Assembly: GCA_022266195.1 (NCBI GenBank)
Contig: WHVY01000002.1
Span: 14,089,001-14,153,000, forward strand
Source: Tetranychus cinnabarinus
Taxonomy: Eukaryota; Arthropoda; Arachnida; Trombidiformes; Tetranychidae
Reading direction: 5' to 3'
DNA length: 64,000 nt
Numbering within the stretch: position 1 is the first letter of the stretch; the number at the start of each line of letters is the position of its first letter. The notes below the pieces were generated by a model that saw only the letters and a program-made list of their open reading frames with translations, had not been told where the DNA came from and did not search any database. This document shows, piece after piece, positions 1 through 14,400 of the stretch. Made by a program: the position numbers and the translations under genes.

Positions 1-3000
1 ATTCGACTTTTTTTCTTTGCAATATTTTTCCTTTTCGACGAAAAAGTTGAAACTTTTATTGGTGACGAAAAGGTAAAGGAACTTGAAATTTTGACGATTT
101 TCTCATTCTTTAGTTTTCATTTTTTTCTCACTTTTTTTGTTGAACAAAACCACATTTATGGTGATGACTTTTCAAGAGTCACATTAATTGTCTGGCTTTT
201 ATTCACTGGGAGTGAAGACTGTCAAGATTCATTGGAATGGAAAAGTTCGAGTTGACTTCAAGTCTTTTTGTTTATGATTAGCTTTGTTATTGTTGGTTTC
301 AGTTGAAAGTTAGTTGCAATTTTGTTCGTCTTTTTTGTTGATCTTTTATTGACGAAGTTGAACTTGACTGTTTGACAATGAAAATGATTAATCGGAAAGT
401 TGAAGGAAACAAAAAGGTCAAAATTGTTTTCTTTTCGTCGAAACATGAATGAATGTGATTTTCCTCTCAATCTGGCGGCATTATTAATTAAACACTTGGA
501 CCTTGAACATGTAACCATGTAATCATATGCACATGATATTGAACTGTTAACCTGTCAAAAGTGTGGAAATAGAAAAGAAAATTATGAATAAAAGGAAGAA
601 GAAGAAAAGGGAAGAAAAGGATGAATAAAAGTATTACATGAAATTAGTTGGAATTATTCAACTGATTTATATTAGTTTGCAGCTTGTAATGTTGTACAAA
701 ATTGGAAAAAGCCAAGAAAAACATTCTTTCAATAATAAACCATTAAGAATAAGTAAATGACATGATGGAAGAAAAGGAGTGAAAAGAAGAAGAAGAAGAA
801 GAAAAAATGTTTTTCCTTTTCATGTCATTTCATCTTTTCTGCTCAAATCTTAATACTCAACCAAATACAACACTAAAAGCTCATCACTTTCAATCCCATG
901 TAACTCTCATTTAACAAGTTTACATGATAAATCTGACTATTCCCAGTTGACCATCAACTTGTATCAACACTCATTAGGATAAAAACGGCAAATTGGACTG
1001 GTTAAGGTGAACCAAGAAAATTTAGTTAAACAAGTAAAGATCGAAGAGAGAAGAAGAAGAAAAAAAATGTTGCAAATTAAGTCTTTCCTTGGTCAATTGT
1101 TTTAGTCTTATTAAACACTGAGAAAGTTAATGTTGCATGAACGGAATAAGATTGAAAATTGCAACTTTACGCCCAATAAAGTCGCCAATTAGTAGAGTTG
1201 GCCATCAATCGATGGTTTCCACAAATGGCGAGAAACGAAACAAAACTCGACTTTTGCTCGAAAACCTTTTATCAACCACTAATAGCCTAAGGTACAACGA
1301 TTAATGGCGAGGTTAACATGGTAAAAGGCAAACATGGAAAATGTCTTTTCTTCAATCCTGGTTATAGAGAAATAAATTGAAGAGTGTCAAGCTAAATCCA
1401 TGAAAATGAAATTATGAAACACCGCGAAAATAGCCTCGAGATTATCGATAACTGGATATCAGGAAAAGTGATTTTGCACAACTTTACCCTTTTCATGTTT
1501 TCACGTTTCGTTTTGGTTCATCAGTGGAAAAGATTGGAGAAAATTGTTGAAATGGAAAAGTAAAATTTTATTGGTAAAGTTTTGCTATTTTGCAAGTCAA
1601 AAAGTCCAATGCAATTGCTGGAGTTGCTGGAGTTGACTGGGAGGGAAAAATGACAAAGTATCTCTTTTGACTTTGCAAGTGTTTTCACCTTTTCTTTTCT
1701 TCTTTTATATTTACTATCATTTCCATGATACAATCACACTAAACACAACTTGAACCCAAAAACATTAATTTATCTCGAGGCAAACATTTTTCCATGTTAT
1801 TCAATATCACAAGAAAACAAGAAACATTTTCAACCTTTATTTGGTAAATAAGTCTTACGGCTATTGCTATCAAGATGAGCTTGGAATGGTTAAACATTTC
1901 AATTGTTTTCTTTACTTGTACGACTTAACATTCAAAGGTTTTCCCGAGTAAACTCACAAAATGCTCACGTAAGTGTAACAATATCTATGTACAATATTAA
2001 GTCAAAATATGAAATTTTTGCAGCAAGATTGTGATCAAACTAAACGAGTTGTATAGAAAATTTAACATATGACGAAAGCCATGATTGAACTACAATAAGT
2101 AGTAAGAGATTAATCAGAATTCAAGTTACTGAGAAATTCACATTTAAACAGGGAGGGGAATGCAGAATCCGTAGAAATTGACTTTGGGGAGAAAACTTTT
2201 TTGTATTCAGGTTAATGGTTTATTGTTGAATAAGAAGGATATGTGAAATTGTCTTTCGAGTAAAGATTTAGATGAAAAATCTGGTTACTCAACCTCATAA
2301 AAAGAGACCAAAGTTTCAACTTTCAACTTGAGTTTGTCAATACTTGTTCATCAAAGAAACTTTTTAATTAAACAAATGGAGTCAGATTTATTCCTTTAAA
2401 ACCAACAAAGGTTCAACTCTCAACCCGAAAAATTTTTAGTTGCGCTTAAAGAATGAACTTTTTCCATCCCAAAATGAGTATCATTAATTCGGTAAATGCT
2501 AAAGATTTCAACTTTTCGATTTCTTATTCTGACAATAGTTTTTTATGTCGATTGATTGTAACCTACTCAGTGAAAAAATTCAGTCATCAAAAGCCATCGC
2601 GTCAAAATGGTGGCAACGAAAAGGGCTCTTAAAGAAATTCTACGACCAAATGATGACCATGACTTGACTTCAGCAGCAAAAGAACTTGAGCTTTCTAGAA
2701 ACTCAGATTCATCGAAAATCATGTTCAGGTGATTGAAAAAAGAAATCCATATTCAAAAGCATTGTGGAGGGAACAAATTATTTGTTAAGTTTAATGACAT
2801 TATGAAACATTGTTTTTAAAACTTTGACTATCGAGTTAAGGTTTGTGACCTGATGAACTTTTAGAGACAAAGAACTGAAACCATTTGTGTAATTAAAAAA
2901 TTTTCTGATCGAAAGTTTTCAACAAAATTACTTTCAAATTTCAACTTAGATTTCATTTTGTTCAGCTTTAGAACCAGATTTTATTTTATTTTTTAGCTTT

Positions 3001-5116
3001 CCTCATTTTCGATGGTTTTTTTCATCAAGAATTTGAGGCTTAAAATGTGAAATTATCGTACACAGGGAAAAGAAATAGCCATGATTGCATCAACCTCTTG
3101 TTGAAATAATAACAGTTAGTTTCACAACTTTCAATTCTCAAGGTGTAAATGTATTCAACAAATGGAGAGAGAGAAAAGGAGAAAAAAGAAGAAAAAAATT
3201 CTATTTTTATTCATATTATTCACTGCCAGTATTAAATATTATGTGTTATTTGGCTCTTGAAACGTTTATCTACTCAACTGTTTGGCCCATTTCATGAGAA
3301 TAATGTTGAACCAAATGAACTTCTTTTGAATAAACGCTTTTTTCCAAATAATCTTTTCATATCTTTCCTCACTCCCAGAGTCAATGTTAAAGTAAATTAA
3401 TCAATGGACCTTTCGAAATGAAACTTTACGCTTATTATCCAATTTTTTCCCTCTGTTTACCCAACTTTTTCAATATCATCTCTTGTTATTGACGTTGAAA
3501 GTAAACCATTTCCGACGGAAATAGTTTTTTTTCTTCTTTTCTGGCTTCACCATTTCAATCGTTTACTCTTTTCATCATCATGATCGTTATCATTGTCCCA
3601 TGAGTAAAACTTGAACCATAAATAGATATTTTTCGTTCTCTCTTCTCATTGCAAACAATAATGATGATAATAATGATTTGGAGTGAAAAGGAAGAGAGAG
3701 AGAGAGAGAAAAGAAAGAAGAAAAACAATATTCTTTATCAATTTGTAAAAATGATGAGATAAGAACAGGAAAATGCAATGTAAATTGTGATCATTCAAAG
3801 TCCATCATTGATCCATTTGGTTGAATTTGTTTTTCGTTTTGTTGAACCCAAAATAAGGGAAAAAAGAAGTCACATTTCGACGAGTTCAACTGTCCAGTCG
3901 AACTGAAAATTTTTTCAAAACTTGCAACTAGAAATTTTCTGTAAAAAAACACCAACTTTTTTCTGTTTGATTGATTTGCCAGCATTTATCTCGTGATGAT
4001 CAACTGTTCACTTCATTATTTATCATGAACATGAACAAAAAAAATTCATGCAACTGAAAGAATTGGTCAGAATATTTTTTTTCGCCTTTTTTCTGCCTTT
4101 TCTTTATCAAACTAATCATTAGCTGAAGCTTTTCTCTCTTTTTTTCTTCTCTCCAATTCTCCATGTTCTCATCAGAGAAGCAAAAAATAGTTTCTCATGA
4201 TTCAAGTGTTGATCAATACGAATCGTTATCATCATTAAATCATTTATCGCAATTCTAATTGAATAATAGCTTTTACCGTCTGATTAACAGACTCATCAAG
4301 AGTGAAAAGTTGAAGCCAGGAAAAATGGTTAAACTTAATTTGAGTTGACAAGTTTCATCCGTAAGATTAAACTTTTATCCATTTATTATTATCCAAAATG
4401 GGTTCGATTCTGTGCTTTTTTTGGGTTAACTCTTCATCTTACATGCTGTCATCACCAAGATGTAACTTTAATCATAACATGATCATGTATTAATCATGCA
4501 TTCTTGTGTAACACAATATCAATATATAAAAGTTGATTGAGTTGCAAAGGCAAAATAATATGAATCAAGAAGGGAAAGCAAATGTTGAAAGAAAGCTCAA
4601 TTAAAAAACAGGGAACAAAACAATGAACCAACAATGATTAATCAAAATTGTTCATTTTTAATCTTCTTAACAAGTCATAATAATGATGAATTGCATGAAT
4701 TTAAATATTTTATTGTCTTGATGATCAGGGTTTCAAAACGAGTTTCCCTGAAGTAAACTTGTTAAATTGACGTTTGCAAGAAAATGTTTCATGTTGAAAC
4801 ATTTAAGATGAAACACTTTTGAAACTTTTATGCAACAATATTTTACCATTAATCACTCCCAGTTGTTTATCGTGTAATAAACTCAATTGGACTGGTTTAA
4901 GCTGTAAGCAAGTCAGTCAAGGAAAGGAAGAGAATGAAAAATTTTCTCCTTTTGTAATCAGCTATTCATGGATGAATGATTAAAGATGATGAGGAAAAAG
5001 AGAATCACCATGATCTTTTGACCTTTCATCATGTGATTATAATGGAAATGCGAATAATTGCAATATTAATCTGATAACTTTTTTCTCCCTCTTTGACCTT
5101 TTTTCTTCGCCTTTAG
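1..5116. other. Non-coding stretch, probably intron or 5' flank of the Sidestep-like gene
   Basis: AT-rich sequence with many short homopolymer and purine/pyrimidine tracts. I see no exon with convincing protein similarity on either strand. The signal-peptide exon of the downstream Ig receptor must lie here or to the left of the window, because the first visible exon begins inside a split codon. A 41-codon ATG frame at 2607-2732 followed by a donor-like CAG/GTGATT was considered, but it has no hydrophobic leader. Confidence 0.5.
3691..3709. repeat. GA dinucleotide microsatellite
   Basis: A short uninterrupted run of AG dinucleotides within a longer purine-rich tract. Simple repeat with no other content. 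Confidence 0.8.
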
Positions 5117-5446
5117 AGTTACATGTATTAGCTGATCACCGAATTACTCTTGTCTGTAATATAAGTTTTCCACTCAATGATCATATCCTGCTGATTCTTT
5201 GGTATAAAGGTGACATCAATGGTTCACCTGTTTATACCATTGATGGTCGATACAAGAATCAAATTGAGGAAGCTGAGCATTTTAAAAGTTCGGAGCTTGG
5301 TGAACGAGCTCATGTTGATATTAAATCGTTTCCTATAACTTTAACCATAAATCCTGTTCTCACCAGTGATGAGGCGATCTATTTTTGTCGAGTTGACTTT
5401 AAATGGGCGAGAACTTTGTCCACTTCCATTAAATTAAATGTTCAAG
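5117..5446 (+). CDS. Sidestep-like exon 1 (first Ig domain)
   Basis: Acceptor CTTTAG before 5117, donor GTAAGT at 5447. Encodes a V-type Ig: Cys in TLVCNI, Trp in LWYKGD, then the YFCRVDF C-terminal Cys strand. It starts with two bases of a split codon, so an upstream exon must exist. Confidence 0.85.
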
Positions 5447-8400
5447 GTAAGTTGATTTCAATTTGTAAAAATTCGAAGAAAAGAGAAAATTTTCCTTTTC
5501 CACTTCGATTGTTTCGAAAGAATTTAGTCGAACAAAAGATTGTTGCAAATGTTGAATTGTTTGAAACTTGGCTTTTAAGTCAATTTGAAAGTTGTCTTCT
5601 TGTTAAGTCATTTTCAATGTTGCTTTGGTTCAACGTCTAATGTCAGCAATCATTCAGTTTGAGTAAATAGCATTTTTATCCGATTCACTTTTCATTATGA
5701 TAATTTAGTTTCAATTTATCAATTTGATCAGTTGGTCAACTAACACGGTTAAAGTTGATTCAATTGTTTGCTTCGTTTCTATTGCAATAGCCACTAAATT
5801 GAATGAATGTTCAACTATTAGGGTTGAATGGAAGAGCATTGGAGAAGCTTTCTTGTTGTTCGTATTTTCATTTGTCAAAATGCATTCCCAGCAAAAGGAA
5901 ATGACACTGAAAATCTTGATAAATTAATTCAACCTGGATGAGCTTTTACTTTGATCCTTTTGCTCAATCCTTTTAATCCGATGGTTTCTTCTTTCTTTGC
6001 CAGTTTTTAAGAGCAAGAAATGAAACATTTTATCACATTATTATGTGAAGGAAAATTGTAATGTTGCAAGCGAAAGTTGATCAAAAATAAGTGAAATAGG
6101 AAGTGGAGTGATTAGCCAGGTTCAGATACTCAATGAACCATCGGTTGGATTAGTTAGAAGAACAAAGTTTCTCGATGAAAATGTAGACTTTTCACTTTAT
6201 CCATTCTTTCTCATTCCACTTTATTCTTAAAGCATTTCAATTGAAAATAATTGCAACCTAAACCTTGATTCATCATCCAGGAAACACACACTTTAGCTGT
6301 ATAAAACCAACTGCTTAGATGCAAGCGAAACCTAATCCTTCTTTGCACAAAAGCGAACAATTCTTTGATTCTTTTCTGAGAATCATAGCTTCCAAATCAA
6401 ATACAGTAGTTTTATTCGTCTTAAACTCAATGATACTTCTCATGAAAAAATATGTTTATAAATGTTCATCTATTTCAATCCAGTTTCTCAACTTCGATAG
6501 GAAAGATGCAATCCCATAAACATTAGAACGTGCAAATCAGATTATTTCGTTTCATGTAAACTTTGTTTTAAAGGGTGTAACAAGTTATAGCTTGCAAATG
6601 TGGATATAACAAGAAAATTTAACTAGCCGTTATCTTTAAATTTTATGATAACGATGAAGATGCTAAGATGATAGTTCATGTCTATGGTCAAATTTAAAGA
6701 TAACGTAGATTAAATTTTCTTGTTACCTCCTTCATTTGCAAGCTATAGCTTGTTACACCCTTTATAATAAAACATCTTCCAATTTGGTTTCTGTCCTTTG
6801 CTTAATCATTATGCATTTAGGACATTTGTCACTGCAAACTGATCTAATCCAAAAAGAAAGCAGAAAACATTTAAAGATGTAACCGGTCAATGAAAATGTT
6901 GGCCAATCTAGATTAAAAGACTGATGTTGTTAGGAAAAAGATAAGATAAGAAATTAACCAGTTCGGTATTCATTTTTATCAATTCAAATTGCGTGTGTGC
7001 CGAAGTGGCTGTTCACACAGTAGCCTCAGAGCTAATCATAGTTAAATTTTTCAACATCTCAGTTACTTTTTTTCAATGAGATTAACCAAGATTCTCGGTT
7101 AAATGATAGTTAAACCAATTCATCACAACCAAATGATTACAATCATATAACTTCGAGATAAAGAGGTTTAACTGACTTACAACCACTTACTCTTTAGACC
7201 AATATTTAATCTAATCTCAACACTTATTTAAATTTTCTAAACAAAATTTCGTCTTCACTTTCTATTGCCTTCAATGGATTTTCCTATTTTTACCTAAGAT
7301 TTTTTGTAATCTTTATTTTATATTTTTCCTCTTTTTCATCAGGCTTATCACTCTCTTATCATTGTCTTTTTAACAAACTGTGCTTAGTTAGTTAACTGTG
7401 CTGGTTAACTATTTAGTTAACCAATTTCAAAAACAGTGCAGATTATACAATATAACCATTTGATTAAATACTGGTTACCTTCAAAAAGTGGTTTAATTTC
7501 ATTTAATGGATATACTTAGGTTTCGAGTAATAAAAGGCAGAAACGAGAAAACGATTCCAAGTTAAAAATGGTTTCATCTTTTAAAAGACTCATTGTTAGT
7601 TTTCAACTCACCTATGCGCAGAAATTTCTGGACAAATAAGATAGTCAAACCAACAGAGATAAAGTTATGTAGTTCTTGCTCTTGTTGCTCAAAAAAATTA
7701 TTGGAACAAAACAGGTTAATTGTTCTTTATTTTGTTCTTACCTGAAACAAAATAACTTTAAAGAAACAACAAGAACAAAATCATCTTCGAAAAAATTAAA
7801 AAATTGTTTTGGTCAGCATTGATTTCCAATTTATTATTGTTTTGGTGAAAATTGTTTTTTGTTAACAGAATAGACTAACCCAACAGAGGAAAAGTAAGTT
7901 AATACTATTAATAATACTGATCATTCAATGGTAGAAAAGGCTTAAAATGAATAATTTGACCATTCACAACTTGAGAACAGATCAAGTTGATAAAGTAAAT
8001 AACATACTGTGCAAGAACGTTCGTTAGTTGTTCTTGAACCAAAATTTTTGTTTTGTTCCTGTTCTAGAACAAAACTATATTTGTAGAAACAAAACAAGGA
8101 ACAAAATTGATCTTGTTCTTGTTTCTTAGCCTTGAAACAAGAACTACATAACACTAGATAGTGGGTCGGAATTTTCAGGAATCTTGCAGCTACTCATTGA
8201 TATCCGGTATAAATTTGCTAACTAACAATATTTCAGAGTTAATGCAACATTTTTAGAACTTGCGTGTCTCTATATTTTACAAAAAAATGATATAACCTCG
8301 AATAAGTTGCTAATTTTAAAGTCCTCTTACCATTTCTAAAATAAGGCATTTTGAAGCATTTCTGATTAAAATTCAACTTTAATTTTATGATGACAGCTCC

Positions 8401-11400
8401 GTGGCTCGAAATTTTAACTAACAGGAAAGGTGCCGACGATTCGATTGGAGGAATAAATGAGTATGAAAGATAAATCGATGCGGGAAAGAACATGTCTGAT
8501 GAGTTTTAGGACTTGCAAATTTTCGCTTCAATTTTTATTCTAATTTCAAACCTAATCAGACATTTGTAATGAACTGAAAATGGCAAAAGTACAAAAAATG
8601 TAAAAGACATTGCATAAAAAAGTGAACAAAATAAATGCTGTACTCAACTTGATAATGGCAATGTTTCATTGCCCAAATTAACTCAAAGCATTGAAAATTG
8701 GAATAAAAATTGATGCAAAAAATTGGCAAGTCATAAAATTTCACCAGATATGTTTTCCCCTCATTTCTATCGCTTTATCATGAATTTTTCCAGTCCAACC
8801 GTACCACTTAGGCACCTTTCCTTGTGAGTAATTAATAAGATTAAAAATCAGACTTAAATTATGAGTGAAAGATTAGATTATTCCCCATACTTGATAGATC
8901 ATTGAAAAGTCGTAAAATGAAAATGAATCCATTATCGGACCATAGCTTGAACTACACCAACTTAAAGGTCTAACCTTCTTCTATTCATTGCAGTCAAATT
9001 TATGTATCTATCTTCATAAGTTCAATAAATAAATTGTCTTGGTCAAGTTGTCCAAGGAATTCTGCGCATAGTTTCAATTTTTTTCTAGAATCTTTCTATC
9101 CTTTACTCAACTTCATATGCTTTGATGGTCCATTGTAAAATTGTTAGAAGCCACAGACTGGAATATTGCTATCTTTGAGAAATCTAGTTTTCTTGGTTTC
9201 AAATCCTGGTTTTATCGATATTTATAGACAATTTTATTAGGCTATTCAACCTAGACAAACGAGACAAAATAACAAAGTAAAATTAGGTCTGACTTTAAAC
9301 CAAAAAAAAGTCTAAAGAAATTTGGTTAAAATTTGCAAAGTAGCACATCATCATGTAAATTGAATTGAAATGGAAGCAAAAGAAAAATGGTTGAAAGTTG
9401 AGCTCAGTGACCTTCATGGTTGACCAACCATCATTTGATCAAGTTGATCAGTCAACAAGAGACGAAATTTTTTGCTTCTTCCATTCAATTCAATTCAATA
9501 TTACACATTTAAAGTCAAAAGTAAAGCAAGAGCTCGAGTTGATGTACAAACAAGTAAAGTTGAAAGGAAGCTGAAAAAAGGAAAGAAGCGAAGAAAAAAG
9601 AGAGAAAAAAAGGAAATAACCAAATTCTGGAGCAGAAAAAAAGTTCAGTATCATGAGTTTCAATTGATTTCAAGTTGCATCTTTTCTCTCTTCACCTCAT
9701 TCACATTTCCTAATCTTGTTTCTTCTCTTTCAGTGCCTCCCAGTAAATTGGTTATAACCAATGTAAATGGAATACCTTTTCGTAAATTTGCTGGACCTTT
9801 TAATCAAGGTGAAACTGCATTGATAAAATGCATTGCTCTTGGAGGTAAATAATCAAATCAAACAGCGAAAAACTTTACAACAACAAACACATGAAAAACA
9901 GTGAATCTGGTTAAACTGATTGGTGTAAACACAAAACTTTTATTCTCGCAATGAGTGCCTTTAATTTACAATTCAATGTTGAACCTGTAATTGATTATCT
10001 AATGTTTTTTTTCTCCCTGTTTAATCAACACACAAGAGTCAATTAATTTCGCTAATCCAAACCTTCAATATTTACTATTTTTATTATTCTTTTGTTCGTT
10101 TATTTTACGATTTTTTTTCTGCTTCAATCCTATTATCGTTAATAACCTTACACTGGAACCTCTAGTGTGTTTAATAGCTAACCATTAGTTTCGTTTCATC
10201 TGTTAACATCCATTTTCATGTTAATTTTTTTCTCTTCTTTTCTTTGTTATTCTTTTTTTTCAATCGTTTCAATTTCATCTTTTTGTCAACTAATCGCAAC
10301 AAAACGAATCAGTCAATCTTGAAATTCAATTTGATTTCCATTTTCAACAAATTTCTCTCTTTTCTGTCCAAAACAAGGTTCCAATTAGAGTTTATCATGC
10401 AAAGTAGTCAAACGGCGTAAAAAATGAGCCACAAATGTCTTCATTTTTCATGCAATCCACCTGCCAATGAGTGATTACTATTCATGAAACAGTCGAGAAA
10501 AATGTACATGAAAACAAATTCGTTTTTGCAAATGTTCGTGTTTCAGTTAAAGAGTTAATTCAATAGTGTTTACGTTACATTAAATCTCAATCATCAACCA
10601 TCAAGATTTATCTGTAAAGGCAATTGTTTTGAAAGGTACAAAAGTATACTTTGTTTTTTGGGAAACAACAAAAAATTTGGTTCAAAGAAATTCATAAATG
10701 ATGAAAATTTTGTGATAAAAAATGAACTTTAAAGACTAATTGTTGTAATTAGCAAACTTTTCGAGCACAAAATTGTTGCCATCACGAAACTGGTTTTTTT
10801 GTTGTTGAGAAGAAATTCAAAGTTGAGCCAAAAGTTGGGCTTCTTTTAGGAGAAAATTTTGCCAAAATCCGGATTTTTGCATGGGATAGTTTGAAGGGGA
10901 CTTTAATGATTACTTTTTTGTCTCCATTTGCGTTGATTCGTTCAAAGCTTACTTTTCATTATTCAACATTTTCCAACACTTTACATAAACTGTAACTTTC
11001 TTGTAGTTAAATTTTGTGCACTTAACATGGCTCAGCAAATATTTATTTTACCACCAATAAGAAAATTTTCATGCTCTTTGACCTTAAATAATCGATAAGA
11101 ATTCACAGGGAGGGAAGGCTGGGAGTGAAATCTTGAAGTGAAAGCCTTAAGAATATTATTATTATTCGCACAAATATTCTAAACGTGGCTTTCAATAGAT
11201 CTTCTATGTAAATTAGGTTATGCTTCAACGATTAAAGAGATTCTATTATTTTTGCCTTATTTCGCCTTCTTTTCTCTCTTTATTATCTTTTCATCGAAAA
11301 GTTCATTTTTTTTCTCTTGCCACTTTGTTTATTATGCACTTTGATTGTTGATGAAGAAGAAAAATATCAGAATTCATCTTTTTTTCACATTCATTCCTCA

Positions 11401-14400
11401 ACAAATGAATTTACTTAGACGTTGAAGGCACACTGTTAGGGCATCTTCAACTTCAACTGCAAGGTGAAATTGCATACTTGATTAGCATTGAATGGAAAGG
11501 TTCAAGTGTCTATGTCAAAGTCATAATCAAATTCAAACGATAGCTTAGAGTATTCATTTCAATCGAAAAGCCAACCTCATTTGTTCACTTCGAGAGGCGC
11601 AAAAATAAATTGATCGACAGTCAAAACTTTTCAACCCTTCGAACTGCACCTTTCAACTTTTCCAAGCCAGAAAGATCTCAGTTCTTAGAAAATGTTCGAA
11701 CTCGAAATCTTATTTGAATTAGTTCAAGTCTGGACAAAATTATCGATAAATTGCTCTCGAAAATCAAGAAAATATGAAATGAGCAGAAAAAATTGTGGCG
11801 AACCGTTTGAAGGAATTTTCGTTCTGAAATGTTTATCTTTCGTTTCATTGCCATCATTATGGTTATTACCATCGATAAGCTTGGCTGCAATAATCATGTT
11901 AAGAGACGGAAAAATTGAAAAGGTTGAAACTGAAACATTAAAGGATAACATTTGCAATAATAAACTTCTCATTGAGCTTGTAACATTAAACATGAAAAAA
12001 CAGACAATAGAACGCGAAAATCGAAAAAATATATTTATATATAAATTGAAGGTTGAACCTAAAGATAATATAAAGTTGATTATCATCATAAAACAATAAT
12101 AAAGCACAAGCATCATTAACAGATTGAATAGAGTAATGTTGGAGCAAAAATTAAAGCCTTTGCCTTGTTTTTTTGTTGCTTCGCATTTCACATAAACATT
12201 ATGATAACAGGATTCTATTAATGCTCATTATCGTCATAAACTTTAAACGTTCCTTCACTGGCAGCAATTTTCCTGATGAATCGAGTGATCAAGAAAATGG
12301 TCAAAAAATTAATTTTCCCTTTTTCTCTTCTTCTTTTTTCAGGTAAACCTTTGCCAAGTTTAATTTGGTACCAAAATGAAAATATAATAGACGATTCCTA
12401 CAATCAAAGTGCAGAATTGAATCAAGTTGAAAATGTTTTGATTGTTAAAGATTTACAGAGAATCCATTTATTCCAAGAATTGAAATGTTTATCTCACCAT
12501 GAAGCCTACGGAAGCTCATCAGCAACTGTAACCCTGGAAATAAATTGTAAGTGGAAAAGAGAAGAGCAAATTTACAGAGAAAAGTGACTTTTCAAATATC
12601 GAATCAAAGGTAAAACGAAAGCTAAAAAAGGCAAGAGAAAAAACATTGAAATATTTCGCTTTCCTTTGCTCATCTGACCATCAGTGACCAACTGATTAAA
12701 CATATGGCAAGATTAGGTTGAAAAGGAAAAGTAAACCAAGAAAAAAAATGTGCAACATTTGAGGTTATTATTAAATTATTACAATCAAATAAGGGAATGG
12801 ATTGGATTCCCTAATACTTCAGAATAATAATGTTAAATGTAATGAGATTAGTTGTTAGCTGTTTATACTTTTGTGTTACTAATACATGTTACTGTCGATA
12901 ACTTGTTTATTTGGTCTTTTGCTTTCGAGTTTTTCGACTTTTTTTCTCATTCTCTTTTCTTCTTCTTTTTGGTTTACTCGGTTTTCCTTGTTTACATTTA
13001 TCCTTCTCTTGAGAGTTGCTTGATAATGTGTATAATATACTATATTTATATTGTTACATTAAAGTGAAATAAGAGGCAAAATTGTTGCAGAAAAGTTGTC
13101 AACAGAGTTTTTGGTCAATTGGTTGAGAAAAGGTAAACTTTGTGCTTGTTTGTGTTTTAAAGTCATTTACGATCTCGAGTAAAGGTTTAATCAATTTAAG
13201 GCCAAAACAAACAGACATTCACTTGAAGGCAATGTCAACTGTTATTATTTAATTCTCATTTTTCTTTTCACTTTTGTTTCGTTGCAACCATGTTAAATGT
13301 TTATCACCTCTTGAAGCTACTCAGTTTTGTTTTAGTTCATTGATGATGGCAAAAGGTTCAATTTAAACAACCCAAAACTCTTTGTTTACAGAATTTCTTT
13401 TTACTCTTTTTTCCGTCTTTATTGTTGCTCTAAACCTTGTCATCCTTTTTTTATTAACATTATCATTAATGAATTTGATTTTTTCGTCTCTCTTTTTTGA
13501 CGAAATTTAAACTCTTTTTTTTCTCGATCAACTTTTACTGTTAATAAAGCAATTTACAGCAAAGACAATGTCTCGACAGCAATTTATAACCTTAATTTAA
13601 TGAGAATGGTAAATAATAGAAGACGCTAATAACCATAAATAATGCTAATTTTATTTCTTTTTTATCTCATTAACTTTTCGTTTTATAAGTCATCTTATTG
13701 TTCAGCTTTAGACAAAGTTTTAAGACTGAAAAATATTAAATTAAAACATGAGATAAACTGTCTAAAAGGAACAAAATATAATTTTCAACATTTTCCACTG
13801 ATATTTCAGTCTGCATTTTTCATTAAAATCAAAGTTAATCACCAATTAATTTCTGCTACAATTTAAATGCTCAATTCGCTACTTTTCCATTTTCTTGTCA
13901 TTTGTTTTTTTCTTTGTATTAAGTTGCTGAACCTGTGCAAGATATTTCTTTGTCCATTCACTGTAACTACACTGAGATATTTGAACGAAACGATTCCAAA
14001 CGATATTCGTTTAGTCTTCAAGTTTTATCTTGTCTTGTCATATTCAATCTTGATCAACTTATGATAACGACCCTAACTATTGACTTGGTTTGATGCTAAT
14101 GATTAGTACTTCTAGGTTAACTTGAATCTTGAGCTTTGCCATATTCACGTGTTGGACTGTGAAGGTTCATTGATTAGAAGTTTTAGAAGTTCAGATCATT
14201 GAACATTCGCACGACAAACTTGTTCCTTTTTCTTGTTAACTTCTTCTTGACCAGATTCTGTATAAGAGATTTCGAAGTTTTACTGTACAGTTGAGGAAGG
14301 ATTTCAATCAATTGTTGAAATAAGCATTTATGGGTTACCACAGAAAAGCTAAAGTTATTATTTGTTATTACATCTAGTCAAAAGCTTGACGAATACAAAA

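Larger units (their letters stand above)
5447..9733. other. Sidestep-like intron 1
   Basis: A 4.3-kb intron holding two inverted-repeat elements, described separately (6565-6773 and 7664-8152). Nothing else recognised. The reading frame at 9472-9852 overlaps exon 2 but is mostly a low-complexity Lys/Arg-rich reading of the intron end. Confidence 0.6.

Noticed and set aside
2607..2732. 41-codon ATG frame with donor-like CAG/GTGATT end
   Set aside because: No hydrophobic leader for a Sidestep-type first exon and no similarity; junction phase not testable.
6990..7040. tRNA-like A-box (GCCGAAGTGGCTG)
   Set aside because: No matching B-box downstream and no cloverleaf that I can fold by eye.
9472..9733. 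Plus-strand frame leading into exon 2
   Set aside because: Lys/Arg-rich low-complexity reading upstream of a good acceptor; only 9734-9844 is supported as coding.
11678..12191. Long overlapping frames on both strands (135 and 155 codons)
   Set aside because: No recognisable motif, biased composition, inside a receptor intron; both look like chance frames in AT-rich DNA.
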